Shown: positions 45,884 through 55,880, counted from the first letter of the stretch. The stretch: DNA of 64,000 nt from Halopseudomonas pelagia (GCF_009497895.1 NZ_CP033116.1:1240001-1304000), one strand, 5' to 3'. Notes: generated by a model not told the origin, from the letters alone. Numbers and translations: made by a program.

Positions 45884-45904
45884 CCCGACGAAAGGGTCCT
45901 TGTG

Positions 45905-45946
45905 GACTAACGTTGTATGTTCCGCGGCGCCGGCCGGTTGTTAGTC
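45905..45946. promoter_or_regulatory. Spaced inverted repeat in the gap before the aminotransferase gene
   Basis: GACTAAC (45905-45911) and GTTAGTC (45940-45946) are perfect inverted copies about 28 bp apart. The 160-bp gap between two otherwise tight groups may hold an internal promoter. There is no other support. Confidence 0.3.
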
Positions 45947-46044
45947 TGGCGAAGCTGGAATATCCCTTAAGCGCGCTGGAGCTTGCCTCCAGCCGAGTCA
46001 CCTGCGGGACGCAGAGCCCGCCCAACAGTATGGGAGTTGCTTGT

Positions 46045-47301
46045 ATGAGCCACCATCTATCTCCGCTTTTGAAGCAAGCCAGCCGTGTCTGTGTGGATCA
46101 TGGCAAAGGCAGTTGGCTGTTTGATGTCGAGGGCAAGGCCTATCTGGATTTTACCTCTGGCATCGGCGTCACCAGCACGGGCCACTGCCATCCGCGTGTG
46201 GTTGCGGCAGCGCAGGAGCAAGCGGGCAAGGTGATACACGCCCAGTACACCACCGTCAGCCACGAACCTATGTTGCAACTGAGTGATCGATTGGCCGGGC
46301 GGATGCCCGAAGGCATCGACTCGGTGGCATTCAGCAACTCCGGCTCCGAAGCAGTCGAGACCGCCATGCGTCTGGCTCGGCACGCGACCGGTCGTGCCAA
46401 TATTGTCGTCTTCAACGGAGGCTTTCATGGTCGCACCCTGGGTGCAGCGTCACTGACGACCTCGGGCACCAAAGTACGCACCGGCTTTCACCCATTGATG
46501 GCTGGCGTCGTGGTGGCGCCTTTCCCCCATGCCTGGCGTTACGGTTGGAGCGAAGAGCAGACCACCGAATTCTGTCTTAACGAACTCGATCATATTCTCA
46601 AGACCCAATCCGCACCCAGCGATACCGCTGCGCTGCTGATTGAGCCGGTGCAGGGTGAGTATGGCTACTATCCGGCCAATGCATCCTTCATGCGCGGGCT
46701 AGCCGAGCGTTGCCAGAAGCATGGCATCCTGCTGATCGCCGATGAAGTGCAGGCCGGCTACGGTCGTAGCGGTAAATTCTGGAGCCTGGAGCATTTTGGC
46801 GTGCAACCCGATGTGGTGGTCACCGCCAAGGGCCTGGCCAGCGGCTTTCCGCTGTCGGCCATAGGCGCTTCGGCTGAGCTGATGGCCAAGGGTATGCCGG
46901 GTTCCCAGGGCGGCACTTACGGCGCCAATGCTGTGGCCTGTGCAGCGGCACTGGCAACCCTGGATGTAATCGAGCAGGAGCAACTGGTTGAGAACGCCGC
47001 TGTCCGCGGTCAGCAGATGCTAGGTCAACTGCTATCCCTGCAACGCGATTACCCGTGGATTGCCGATATCCGTGGGAAAGGTTTGATGCTGGGCATGGAG
47101 ATAGCCGAGTCGCCTACCCGGCCGCTGCCGGACATGGCGGCGAAGATCACTGCGGCCTGTGAAGCCGAAGGCCTGTTGCTGCTGCGGTGCGGTATCGATG
47201 GGCAGACAGTGCGCTTTCTCCCTCCGCTGGTGGTCAATGAAGCGGAGATCAACGATGCCATGTCCCGCTTGAGTCGGGCGTTGCAGAAGGTGGCAGCATG
47301 A
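46045..47301 (+). CDS. Class III aminotransferase (4-aminobutyrate/acetylornithine type)
   Basis: A 418-residue PLP enzyme. It has the family blocks DFTSGIGVTSTGHCHPRVV, SNSGSEAVETAMRLAR, NGGFHGRTLGAASLT, IADEVQAGYGRSGKF (PLP-ring Asp) and VVTAKGLASGFPLSAIG (PLP Lys). Next to gabD it could act on GABA or a related omega-amino acid. I chose the ATG at 46045, with GGGAG 8 nt upstream; earlier in-frame codons lack a site. The next gene overlaps its stop by 4 bp. Confidence 0.9.
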   Translation: MSHHLSPLLKQASRVCVDHGKGSWLFDVEGKAYLDFTSGIGVTSTGHCHPRVVAAAQEQAGKVIHAQYTTVSHEPMLQLSDRLAGRMPEGIDSVAFSNSGSEAVETAMRLARHATGRANIVVFNGGFHGRTLGAASLTTSGTKVRTGFHPLMAGVVVAPFPHAWRYGWSEEQTTEFCLNELDHILKTQSAPSDTAALLIEPVQGEYGYYPANASFMRGLAERCQKHGILLIADEVQAGYGRSGKFWSLEHFGVQPDVVVTAKGLASGFPLSAIGASAELMAKGMPGSQGGTYGANAVACAAALATLDVIEQEQLVENAAVRGQQMLGQLLSLQRDYPWIADIRGKGLMLGMEIAESPTRPLPDMAAKITAACEAEGLLLLRCGIDGQTVRFLPPLVVNEAEINDAMSRLSRALQKVAA

Positions 47302-48239
47302 CACGAGTCTTGGTGCTGGTAGCGCCCGGCGAAAGCGAACTCGCAGGGCTGGGCGGCCTGCCGGGCGAGGTCGAAGTGCAGACCGTCAGTGCCGAGGCCG
47401 ATCTGCGCGAAGCGCTGCCGCACGCCGATGTGCTGGTGGTAACCGATTTTCGCACCGGCCTGCTCGAACGCTGCTGGCCAGCCGAGCCGAAAGTTAAATG
47501 GGTCCACGCTACCAGCGCTGGCGTGGATGCACTGCTGTTTCCGGCGTTGGCCGAAAGCGATATTCCGATCACCAATGCCAAAGGCATCTTCGATCGAGGT
47601 ATTGCTGAGTATGTGCTCGGCGCAGTCTTGCTGTTTGCCAAGGACACCATGGGTAATCTGGCGCTGCAGCGCGAGCATCGCTGGCAGCATCGTGACACCG
47701 AAATGATCGACCAGCGCCGTGCACTGATTGTCGGCGCTGGATCGATTGGCGGTGAGGTGGCGCGTTTGCTCAAGGCGGTGGGCATGCAAGTGACCGGTAT
47801 TGCCCGGCGCGCCCGCGAAGACGTCAATTTTGATGTGGTGTTGGGCAATGATTGCCTGTTCGACTGCCTCAGCGTGGCTGACTATGTGGTGATCACCGCG
47901 CCGCTGACCGAGGACACCCAGGGTCTGTTCGATGATCGCGCCTTTGCCGCGATGAAGTCAGGTGCACGTTTGATCAATGTCGGCCGCGGCCCCATCGTAC
48001 AGACCGAGGCCTTGCTGGCGTCGTTGCAGAGTGGACACCTGGCAGGCGCAGCATTGGATGTATTTGAGCAGGAGCCTGTGCCTGAAGATCATCCGTTGTG
48101 GGAGCAACCCAACGTGATGATGTCCGCGCATATGGCGGGTGACTTTATCGGCTGGCAAACCGCGCTCGGCGAGCAGTTCGTCGCTAACTTCAGGGGCTGG
48201 CAACAAGGCCAGGCCCTATTCAATCAGGTGAAGAAATAA
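47298..48239 (+). CDS. D-2-hydroxyacid dehydrogenase
   Basis: A 313-residue NAD(P)-dependent dehydrogenase of the GhrA/SerA-like type: nucleotide motif IVGAGSIGGEVARLL, catalytic Arg in LINVGRGPIVQTEALL, Glu in DVFEQEPVPEDHPLW and His in VMMSAHMAGD. It would reduce or oxidise a 2-keto/2-hydroxy acid. It overlaps the aminotransferase gene by 4 bp (ATGA), so it probably works on the keto acid or aldehyde-derived acid from the pathway. Confidence 0.88.
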   Translation: MTRVLVLVAPGESELAGLGGLPGEVEVQTVSAEADLREALPHADVLVVTDFRTGLLERCWPAEPKVKWVHATSAGVDALLFPALAESDIPITNAKGIFDRGIAEYVLGAVLLFAKDTMGNLALQREHRWQHRDTEMIDQRRALIVGAGSIGGEVARLLKAVGMQVTGIARRAREDVNFDVVLGNDCLFDCLSVADYVVITAPLTEDTQGLFDDRAFAAMKSGARLINVGRGPIVQTEALLASLQSGHLAGAALDVFEQEPVPEDHPLWEQPNVMMSAHMAGDFIGWQTALGEQFVANFRGWQQGQALFNQVKK

Positions 48240-48332
48240 TTTTTCATCACCTTGTCGCTGGCCGGTCGTGTTCGACGACCGTCGGGATTGTCGAGCTTGT
48301 GCTCGGCATCAATAGCAAGACAGGAGAAAGCC

Positions 48333-49742
48333 ATGTCCCAAGACATCCTCAAGATGACCGCTGTTGAACTGCTCGAGCATTATCGTGACAAGGACCTGTC
48401 GCCAGTCGAGGTGGCCAGCGCCATGCTCGATCAGATTGAGCGGGTGGATAGCCACACTAACGGGTTCTGCCTGGTTGATCGTGATACCACGCTGAGTCTC
48501 GCAGCGGAGTCCGAGCAACGCTATCAGCGCGGCGAAGCCCACGGGCTGGTCGACGGCGTGCCGGTGGCGGTCAAGGATGTTTTTCTCACGCCCATGTGGC
48601 CAACGCTGCGCGGCTCGCACACGGTGGATCCAGCCACTACGCTGAACAAATCGGCGCCGGCTACCGCTGCCCTGGCCCGCCACGGGTATGTGCCCATCGG
48701 CAAGACCACCACCCCGGAGCTGGGCTGGAAGGGTGTTACCGACAATCCGGTGGATGGCGTCACCAACAACCCCTGGAATCCGGACAAGACCGCCGGTGGT
48801 TCCAGCGGTGGGAGCGGGGTGGCCGTCGCATTGGGCATGGCGCCGCTGGCGCTAGGCACCGATGCGGGTGGTTCGATCCGCATTCCGGCTGCATTCTGTG
48901 GCATCGTCGGCCTCAAGCCGTCCTTTGGTGAAATTCCCCATTGGCCCGCCAGCCCCTTCGGCACGCTGGCCCACGCAGGTCCCATGACCTGGACGGTGGA
49001 AGATGCAGCGCTGATGATGAATGTGCTGACCGAAGCTGATCATCGCGACACCAACGCCGTACCCCGGCGCGGCATTGATTATCTCGCCAATCTGAAGAAG
49101 GGCGTTAAGGGCTTGAAGATCGCCTATAGCCCGAATCTGGGTTACGTCGACGTCAATCCTGAAGTGGACGCGGCGGTCGCCGAGGCGGCCAGAGTGTTCG
49201 AAAGTCTGGGCGCTGAAGTGGTGCGCGTAGACCCAGGCTTTAGTGATCCGCTGGCGGCGTTTGGTCATCTGTTTTACGGCGGCGCTGCGAATGCCATGCG
49301 CGATCTGGGTCCGAAGAAGCGTGCGTTGATGGATCCCGAACTGGTCAAGGTCTCGGAGAAAGCCGCACGGCTGAGCATGCTTGAATATATGGGGGCAGTG
49401 AATGAGTCCATGGCTTTGCGCGAGCGCATGGCCAACTTCCATCAGAAATACGATCTGCTCCTGACGCCGAGCATTCCGATTACCGCATTCAAAACCGGAC
49501 GTGAGGTCCCCGAGGATTGGCCCAGCACGCGCTGGCCAACCTGGACGCCCTTTACCTACCCTTTCAACATGACCGGTCAGCCAGGGCTATCGGTTCCCTG
49601 CGGCTTTGATCAGGCCGGATTGCCCATCAGCCTGCAACTGGTTGGTGCGCGTTTCAACGACGCCCTGGTTCTCCAGGCCGGCTACGCCTACCAGCAGGCC
49701 GCCCCGCTCACAGACCGCCGCCCACCGCTGTTCACATCCTGA
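48333..49742 (+). CDS. Amidase (amidase signature family)
   Basis: A 469-residue hydrolase with the Ser-cisSer-Lys triad regions: GVPVAVKDVF (Lys), TAGGSSGGSGVAVALGMAPL (cis-Ser) and GTDAGGSIRIPAAFCG (nucleophile Ser). It would release ammonia or an amine from an amide. ATG 48333 follows CAGGAGA. It is followed 12 bp later by a class I aminotransferase gene. Substrate is unknown; context suggests an amide of an amino acid or polyamine. Confidence 0.9.
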   Translation: MSQDILKMTAVELLEHYRDKDLSPVEVASAMLDQIERVDSHTNGFCLVDRDTTLSLAAESEQRYQRGEAHGLVDGVPVAVKDVFLTPMWPTLRGSHTVDPATTLNKSAPATAALARHGYVPIGKTTTPELGWKGVTDNPVDGVTNNPWNPDKTAGGSSGGSGVAVALGMAPLALGTDAGGSIRIPAAFCGIVGLKPSFGEIPHWPASPFGTLAHAGPMTWTVEDAALMMNVLTEADHRDTNAVPRRGIDYLANLKKGVKGLKIAYSPNLGYVDVNPEVDAAVAEAARVFESLGAEVVRVDPGFSDPLAAFGHLFYGGAANAMRDLGPKKRALMDPELVKVSEKAARLSMLEYMGAVNESMALRERMANFHQKYDLLLTPSIPITAFKTGREVPEDWPSTRWPTWTPFTYPFNMTGQPGLSVPCGFDQAGLPISLQLVGARFNDALVLQAGYAYQQAAPLTDRRPPLFTS

Positions 49743-49754
49743 GGAAGGTAACTT

Positions 49755-50960
49755 ATGTCATTGAGCACGTTGGATATCGATCTGTACGAATCGGAAGATC
49801 CGATCTGGAACCCGGCGATGATGGCCATACCGGTGCCGGGCATCCGCAAGATGGTCAACATGGCGGCGAGCATGCAGGATGTGATTCACCTGTCCATCGG
49901 CCAGCCGGATCTGCCCGCCCCGGACAATGTGGTCAACGCCACTATCGAAGCGTTGCGCGCTGGCCAGACCGGCTACACCATGGATGCCGGTTTGCCTGAG
50001 CTGCTGGAATCGCTGGCGGTGTATTACAGCGGTCGCTCCCAGCGCAAACTGACCGCAGACAACATCATGATTACCACCGGAGCCACCGAGGCGATCTACC
50101 TGGCATTGACTGCAGTATCCGCGCCCGGGCGGCATTTTATTGTGCCGGATCCGGCGTTCATGCTGTATGCGCCGATGATCCGCATGAACGGCGGCGAGAT
50201 CACCGAGATCACTACCCGCGCGGAGAAAAATCACCAGCTTGATCCGCAGGAAGTGATCGACGCCATCCAGCCCAATACCCATGCCATTGTGCTCAACTCG
50301 CCAAGTAATCCGACGGGCACGGTGTACCCTCGGGAAACCATCGAGGCGATACTCCAGGAAGCTGCCTATCGCGGTATTCAGGTGATCAGCGATGAGGTTT
50401 ATGACCACCTCATTTATGACGGTAAGGAATATCCTTCTGCATTATCCTGCGGCACGGATATGGATAACCTGATGGTCGTCAGCAGCTTTTCCAAAACCTA
50501 CAGTATGGCCGGCATGCGTATTGGCTGGATCATCGCCAGTCAGGCGGCGATCAAGCGGTTGCGGCGTTACCACATGTTCACTACTACCGTGGCCAATACA
50601 CCTTGCCAGTGGGCCGGGGTGGCCGCGCTGCATGGCAGCAACGATTTTATTCAGAACATGTTGGTGGAATACACCAAGCGACGCGACCGGCTGGTCGAGT
50701 TGGTCGAGCAGACACCGCATTTGACCGGTTATAAACCGGAGGGGGCCTTCTATCTGTTTCCCGCTCTGCCGGAAGGTGTGAATGGGACTAACGTGGCGCT
50801 GCGCCTGCTCAAGGAAACTGGCGTGTGTACCATTCCGGGGGAGACCTTCGGCAACAGTTGTAGCAATGCCATTCGCCTCAGCTACTCCACTTCGCTGGGG
50901 AATATCGAGAGGGCGTTTGAGCGAATTATTCCGTGGATGGAAAAGCAGGATTTTGGCTAA
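49755..50960 (+). CDS. Class I/II pyridoxal-phosphate aminotransferase
   Basis: A 401-residue PLP enzyme with LNSPSNPTGTVYPRETI, ISDEVYDHLIYDG and the PLP-Lys motif VVSSFSKTYSMAGMRIGWI. The family includes aspartate, aromatic and other amino-acid transaminases. It lies 12 bp after the amidase gene, with AGGAAGG upstream, so it probably shares their transcript. Confidence 0.9.
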   Translation: MSLSTLDIDLYESEDPIWNPAMMAIPVPGIRKMVNMAASMQDVIHLSIGQPDLPAPDNVVNATIEALRAGQTGYTMDAGLPELLESLAVYYSGRSQRKLTADNIMITTGATEAIYLALTAVSAPGRHFIVPDPAFMLYAPMIRMNGGEITEITTRAEKNHQLDPQEVIDAIQPNTHAIVLNSPSNPTGTVYPRETIEAILQEAAYRGIQVISDEVYDHLIYDGKEYPSALSCGTDMDNLMVVSSFSKTYSMAGMRIGWIIASQAAIKRLRRYHMFTTTVANTPCQWAGVAALHGSNDFIQNMLVEYTKRRDRLVELVEQTPHLTGYKPEGAFYLFPALPEGVNGTNVALRLLKETGVCTIPGETFGNSCSNAIRLSYSTSLGNIERAFERIIPWMEKQDFG

Positions 50961-51104
50961 TAGCGCGATCTATATACTTTTTTGTGCGGATTATTTTAAT
51001 AAATTCACACATAAAATCTAATCTTTTGCAGATTAGGCTGTCTTACGACTGAGGCCGCAATTTGTAACAGGAATGCGGTGATTTCATCCACAGGAGGAAA
51101 CCTG

Positions 51105-51179
51105 ATGAACAATATCGTTTATATAGTTGGTGCCGTTGTTATCGTTCTAGCCATTCTTTCGTTTCTCGGCTTCCGGTAA
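51105..51179 (+). CDS. 24-residue single-span membrane protein
   Basis: MNNIVYIVGAVVIVLAILSF followed by LGFR and TAA. It has a very strong AGGAGGAAA ribosome site 8 nt upstream, and the product is one hydrophobic helix with a short basic end. Pseudomonads carry similar tiny proteins to my recollection. The GGCGGGC/GCCCGCC hairpin at 51191-51207 follows. Function is unknown; small stress-induced membrane peptides are a possibility. Confidence 0.75.
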   Translation: MNNIVYIVGAVVIVLAILSFLGFR

Positions 51180-51190
51180 GCTATTGTCTC

Positions 51191-51207
51191 GGCGGGCATT
51201 GCCCGCC
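51191..51207. terminator. Hairpin after the 24-residue protein gene
   Basis: GGCGGGC-ATT-GCCCGCC, a perfect 7-bp stem 11 bp after the TAA. No T tract follows, so it may stabilise or process the mRNA rather than end it. Confidence 0.45.
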
Positions 51208-51353
51208 CGGCGACATATGAGACGGGCGGTACGTCGTGGCTTCGCGACGTTACCTGCTTAGCGTTCCAGCAACTATGCAAGCCTACCTTTGAAGTAAGCT
51301 GTGCTTCTAATTGCCCCTCGTACTTGTGTCAAATCAATTCTTCGGCACCCTTG

Positions 51354-52547
51354 TCAGATCGCGCCCTCTGCCCGCAAGCGCGTCAGCTCCTCAGTGTTAT
51401 ATCCCAATTGCGTCAGCAGCTCATCGGTATGCTCTCCCAACGCAGGCCCCGTCCATTCAGTTGATCCGGGTGAGGCAGACAGTTTGGGCACGATGCCAGG
51501 CATCTTGAATTCCTTGCCATCGGGTAATTGCCCGGTGATAAACATATCCCTTGCGAGAAACTGCGGATCAGTAAACATGTCGGCGACCGAATAAATTCGG
51601 CTCGCAGGTACATCTGCCTGGCTGAGCGCGGCGAGCACCTGCTCCTGAGTTATTGTTCCCGTCCAGGCATCAATCAGTGCATAAATTTCATCACGCCGGG
51701 CATCACGGCCCGCGTTGTCAGCCAGTTCGGGGTCTTCGGCCAGCTCTGCATGCCCCATGGTGCGCATCAGCCGTTGAAAGATGGCGTCGCCATTGGCGCC
51801 AATCTGCACAGCCTTGCCGTCCGCGCAGGTATGGATGGAGGAGGGCGTAATCCCCGGCATGATATTGCCACTACGTTCACGTACGAAGCCCATCACGTCG
51901 AACTCCGGCACCATGCTTTCCATCATTGCGAAGACGGCCTCATATAGCGCTACGTCGACTACCTGGCCTGGGCCATTCCCCACTTCACGGTGCCGCAACG
52001 CCATCAGGGCGCCAATCACGCCCCATAGCGCGGCGATCGAATCACCGATGGAGATACCGGTGCGCACCGGCGGGCGGTCCTCGAAGCCGGTGATATAACG
52101 CAAGCCGCCGACAGACTCACCGACTGCGCCAAACCCTGGCTGATTCTTCAGCGGGCCGGTTTGACCAAAACCGGACAAGCGCACCATGATCAGTTTCGGA
52201 TTGAGTTCATGCAGAACGTCCCAGCCCAGCCCGAGTTTTTCCAGGGTCCCGGGGCGAAAGTTCTCGATCAGGATGTCAGCGTCTGCGAGCAGTTCCTTGA
52301 GAATTCTCAGGCCATCCGTGTGCTTGAGGTTGAGCGTCAGGGAGCGCTTGTTGCGCGCTTGAACAAACCACCACAGAGAGGTGCCTTCATACAATTTGCG
52401 CCATTTGCGCAGCGGGTCGCCGCCGTCGGGAGACTCGATCTTGATCACCTCTGCGCCGAATTCGGCGCAGATTCGCGCAGCGAACGGGCCGGCGATCAGC
52501 GTGCCGAGTTCGATGACTTTAAGGCCAGAGAGGGGTTTGTTGCTCAT
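51354..52547 (-). CDS. CaiB/BaiF family CoA-transferase
   Basis: A 397-residue type III CoA-transferase: LSGLKVIELGTLIAGPFAAR at the N-terminus, IKIESPDGGDPLRKW, NKRSLTLNLKHTDG, DILIENFRPGTLEKLGLG and the catalytic Asp region PGQVVDVALYEAVF. It moves CoA between carboxylic acids. ATG 52547 has GGAG 5 nt upstream; an ATG 6 bp earlier lacks spacing. It faces the catabolic run, so it may activate one of its acids. Confidence 0.92.
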   Translation of the reverse strand: MSNKPLSGLKVIELGTLIAGPFAARICAEFGAEVIKIESPDGGDPLRKWRKLYEGTSLWWFVQARNKRSLTLNLKHTDGLRILKELLADADILIENFRPGTLEKLGLGWDVLHELNPKLIMVRLSGFGQTGPLKNQPGFGAVGESVGGLRYITGFEDRPPVRTGISIGDSIAALWGVIGALMALRHREVGNGPGQVVDVALYEAVFAMMESMVPEFDVMGFVRERSGNIMPGITPSSIHTCADGKAVQIGANGDAIFQRLMRTMGHAELAEDPELADNAGRDARRDEIYALIDAWTGTITQEQVLAALSQADVPASRIYSVADMFTDPQFLARDMFITGQLPDGKEFKMPGIVPKLSASPGSTEWTGPALGEHTDELLTQLGYNTEELTRLRAEGAI

Positions 52548-52658
52548 GAGCACTCCATCAAAAAATGGTGCGCTCAGTCTATTCTATTGGGCTCTCCGCC
52601 CGGTAGCGCTGTGGGCGCTACGGGCGTACAAGAAGCCTGAGAAACTGGCTTGTAAGCG

Positions 52659-52976
52659 TTATTCGACGTAGTCCTTGGCTGGACGCGGCTCGCTCAAAAT
52701 TGCCGAACTTTCGGTTGGTTTGCCAGCTGTTGCCGATGGCGCAGCGCGAGTAGTCAGCATCGGTGGTTCGTTGAAACGCTGCGCATTCTTGTGAGCACGG
52801 TAAGCTTTCGCGCCTCGATAAATGGCGGCCGCGCCCAGCACGAGGCTAATTGCACCGATGACACCCGGTCGGCTGATGCCTTTGCGTAATAACATCAGCC
52901 CGCCACCAAATGACATTAGCTGGTCACGGGTAGTTAAATTATGGTTCTTGGATACATTCATCAAATCTTTGAGCAT
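52659..52976 (-). CDS. Small membrane-associated protein, DUF2892-like
   Basis: A 105-residue protein with a short N-terminal helix and a hydrophobic stretch SRPGVIGAISLVLGAAAIYRG, then a low-complexity tail. It resembles DUF2892-type proteins. I chose ATG 52976 (MLKDLMNVSKN) with AGGTGA upstream; a GTG at 53006 that overlaps the upstream stop (GTGA) is an alternative. It is coupled to the basic protein gene and convergent with the CoA-transferase. Confidence 0.6.
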   Translation of the reverse strand: MLKDLMNVSKNHNLTTRDQLMSFGGGLMLLRKGISRPGVIGAISLVLGAAAIYRGAKAYRAHKNAQRFNEPPMLTTRAAPSATAGKPTESSAILSEPRPAKDYVE

Positions 52977-53002
52977 GATAGTTTCACCTTGTTTGTGATG
53001 GG

Positions 53003-53377
53003 TCACGACGCCTTCTTAAGAGCCTCGATCAATTCCTGTTTGCGCATCGTCGAACGCCCGGAAATATTGCGTGAGCGGGCCTTTTTCATCAGCTCGTCCT
53101 TGGTTTCGCGCTCCAGAGAGTCTGCTCGTGGTACGCCCTTTCTACTCGCCGCTGCGCGCTTGGCCGAACTGCTGCGTGATTCCTGCTTTGCCTCGGCCGA
53201 CTTTTTCTTCCCCGATCCGCCTTGACGATTACCGCCTCCGGACTGCTTGTTCACCGTAGCCCACGCACGCGCTTCAGCTTCGTTTTCCGGTACACCTTTG
53301 CGCTCATAGCTGCGCTCAATTTGCTCAGCTTTATCTTTCTGCTTCTCGGTATATTTGTCCTTGCTTCCACGTGGCAT
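53003..53377 (-). CDS. Basic protein with Rho-N/SAP-like C-terminus
   Basis: A 124-residue, Lys/Glu/Ser-rich protein. The N-terminal MPRGSKDKYTEKQKDKAEQI and ERKGVPENEAEARAWATVNK recur in a family of small stress-associated bacterial proteins. A disordered middle follows, and a C-terminal helical block, TKDELMKKARSRNISGRSTM, resembling a Rho N-terminal or SAP domain, suggests nucleic-acid binding. It lies divergent from katE and is followed by the small membrane protein gene. Confidence 0.75.
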   Translation of the reverse strand: MPRGSKDKYTEKQKDKAEQIERSYERKGVPENEAEARAWATVNKQSGGGNRQGGSGKKKSAEAKQESRSSSAKRAAASRKGVPRADSLERETKDELMKKARSRNISGRSTMRKQELIEALKKAS

Positions 53378-53572
53378 AAGTCACCTACCTGTCGTTGTCA
53401 GGATTGCCTCCTTTTTCAGACTGATCTCATCTGTGCTGGTTCATCTTTTTTATGCTCTTTTCTGCGCTTTCGCGCGTAATTCTTCGATTGAAAAATAGTT
53501 AAACAAAAAAATAGTTAGAACCATCTGCCCAGGCTATCGCTCACATAATTCAGGCCTACTGAGGAAATGAAA

Positions 53573-55735
53573 ATGATAAGCAAGCAGAAGCAGAGCGAAC
53601 TGGCGGGCATCGACGCGTCAGATCGCCAGAACAGCAGCAAGAAAATCGAGCAGCTAGAGGTTGCCCGTGAGGATGCTACCGGCGAAGCGCTGACGACCAA
53701 CACCGGCACCCGGATTGCCGATAATCAAAACACCTTGAAAGCCGGCGAGCGCGGGCCGTCTTTGTTGGAAGACTTCATCATGCGCGAGAAAATCACGCAT
53801 TTTGACCATGAGCGGATTCCCGAGAGGGTAGTGCACGCTCGTGGCGCCGCAGCCCATGGCTATTTCCAGGTGTATGAGCCACTCAGTGATCTGACCAAGG
53901 CTGACTTTCTGAATGATCCGGCGAAGAAAACGCCCGTATTCGTGCGCTTTTCCACCGTTCAGGGCCCCAGGGGTTCAGCAGATACCGTTCGCGATGTACG
54001 CGGGTTTGCGGTCAAGCTTTATACCGATGAAGGCAACTTCGATCTGGTAGGTAACAATATGCCGGTGTTCTTCATTCAGGACGCGATCAAGTTTCCAGAC
54101 TTCGTGCATGCGGTGAAACCTGAGCCGCATAACGAAATCCCTACTGGCCAATCTGCTCACGATACCTTTTGGGACTTCGTCTCGCTGACGCCAGAGTCAG
54201 CGCACATGGTGCTATGGACCATGTCAGACCGCGCAATTCCGGTGCAATACCGGGCGATGCAAGGTTTCGGCGTACATACCTTCCGCATGATCAACGCTGA
54301 AGGGAAATCGGTGTTCGTCAAGTTCCATTGGCGCCCCGTGTCAGGTGTCTTTTCGCTGGTATGGGACGAGGCGCAAAAGCTGGCGGGTAAAGACCCGGAT
54401 TTCAACCGCAGGAATCTTTGGGAAGATATCGAGAACGGCGATTATCCGGAATGGGAACTGGGCTTGCAGGTGGTACCTGAGGAAGACGAGCACAAGTTTG
54501 ATTTCGATCTGCTTGATCCGACCAAGATCATTCCTGAAGAGCTGGTGCCGGTTAAGATCGTCGGCAAGATGACGCTGAACCGTAACCCGGATAACTATTT
54601 TGCCGAAACCGAGCAGGCCGCCTTTCATATTGGGCATATCGTGCCAGGCATCGATTTCAGTAATGATCCGCTGCTGCAGGGCCGCTTGTTTTCCTATACC
54701 GATACCCAGCTGTTGCGTCTGGGCGGCCCCAACTTTAACGAGTTGCCGATCAATCGGCCGGTTTGCCCGTTCCACAACAATCAGCGTGATGCGCTGCATC
54801 GTCAGACGATCAATAAGGGGCGAGCGTCCTACGAGCCCAATTCAATTGACGGCGGCTGGCCCAAGGAAACCCCTCCTGGACCCAGCGGTGGCGGTTTTGA
54901 AAGCTACCCAGAAGCGATCTCTGCGACCAAGATTCGTAAGCGTAGCGAATCCTTTGGCGATCATTTCTCCCAGGCTACCCTGTTCTGGAACAGCATGAGT
55001 GCGCCAGAGAAGGCCCATATTATCGCTGCCTACAGTTTCGAGCTGGGCAAGGTTGACCGTATGTTCATTCGCGAGCGCGAGGTCAACGAGATCCTGGCCA
55101 ATATCGATATGCAACTGGCTACAGAAGTGGCGGCCAATATCGGCGTTAAACCACCTTCTGCTCCAACGATGCCGGCGGTGAAAGCCAATGACGGAAAATC
55201 CCAAAAGCCAAAAACCAACATCAAGCAGTCACCGGCGTTGAGCCAGATGAATCTGCTCGCGGGCAATATCAAGTCACGCAAGGTCGCGATTCTGATAGCG
55301 CCTGGGGTCAAAGGTGCTGATATCGATGCAATGATGGCAGCGCTCAAGAAGGAGGGTGCCATGGCGAAATTGATTGCACCTTCTGCAGCGCCAGTAAAAA
55401 CCGCTGAAGGCAGTATGCTGGAGCCCGATGGGTCCATGGAAGGTTTGCCTTCGATTGCCTTCGATGCCGTTTTTGTTCCAGGCGATGAAGCTATGCTCAA
55501 GGCGTTTGAGGGTAATGGCGTAGCGCTGCATTATCTGCTCGAAGCCTATAAGCACTTGAAGGCCATCGCCCTGTGTGGCAAAGCGGCCGATCTGGCAGAC
55601 AAGCTCTCGTTGCAGCCGGATGAAGGTTTGCTCAAGGGCGCAGATACTGCCGCTGTGATTGGCGACTTCTTTGCCGCTATTGCCAATCACCGCGTATGGG
55701 CTCGAGAAGAAAAGGCCAAGGCTATTCCCGCCTGA
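53573..55735 (+). CDS. katE: Large-subunit catalase HPII (KatE)
   Basis: A 720-residue monofunctional haem catalase of the large-subunit type. The N-terminal extension is followed by [20 protein letters not shown] (distal His), [19 protein letters not shown], and the proximal haem region around [22 protein letters not shown] with Tyr. A C-terminal flavodoxin/DJ-1-like domain follows ([28 protein letters not shown]). I chose ATG 53573, 8 nt from GAGG, over ATG 53567 at 2 nt. A strong terminator follows. Confidence 0.95.
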   Translation: MISKQKQSELAGIDASDRQNSSKKIEQLEVAREDATGEALTTNTGTRIADNQNTLKAGERGPSLLEDFIMREKITHFDHERIPERVVHARGAAAHGYFQVYEPLSDLTKADFLNDPAKKTPVFVRFSTVQGPRGSADTVRDVRGFAVKLYTDEGNFDLVGNNMPVFFIQDAIKFPDFVHAVKPEPHNEIPTGQSAHDTFWDFVSLTPESAHMVLWTMSDRAIPVQYRAMQGFGVHTFRMINAEGKSVFVKFHWRPVSGVFSLVWDEAQKLAGKDPDFNRRNLWEDIENGDYPEWELGLQVVPEEDEHKFDFDLLDPTKIIPEELVPVKIVGKMTLNRNPDNYFAETEQAAFHIGHIVPGIDFSNDPLLQGRLFSYTDTQLLRLGGPNFNELPINRPVCPFHNNQRDALHRQTINKGRASYEPNSIDGGWPKETPPGPSGGGFESYPEAISATKIRKRSESFGDHFSQATLFWNSMSAPEKAHIIAAYSFELGKVDRMFIREREVNEILANIDMQLATEVAANIGVKPPSAPTMPAVKANDGKSQKPKTNIKQSPALSQMNLLAGNIKSRKVAILIAPGVKGADIDAMMAALKKEGAMAKLIAPSAAPVKTAEGSMLEPDGSMEGLPSIAFDAVFVPGDEAMLKAFEGNGVALHYLLEAYKHLKAIALCGKAADLADKLSLQPDEGLLKGADTAAVIGDFFAAIANHRVWAREEKAKAIPA

Positions 55736-55768
55736 TCTGGTTATTTATGCTTTGTTTCTCTCCCCTTT

Positions 55769-55803
55769 CACCCGTTGATCTTCGGATCAACGGGTGTTTT
55801 TTA
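55769..55803 (+). terminator. Intrinsic terminator of katE
   Basis: CACCCGTTGATC-TTCG-GATCAACGGGTG (55769-55796), a perfect 12-bp stem with a UUCG loop, followed by a T tract. Confidence 0.95.
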
Positions 55804-55880
55804 TTCGCCATTGACCTGTACGTAAAACCTTTTATGCTCCGTTGATCGAAACAGAATAATAATCGACCTGGAGCAGCGGT

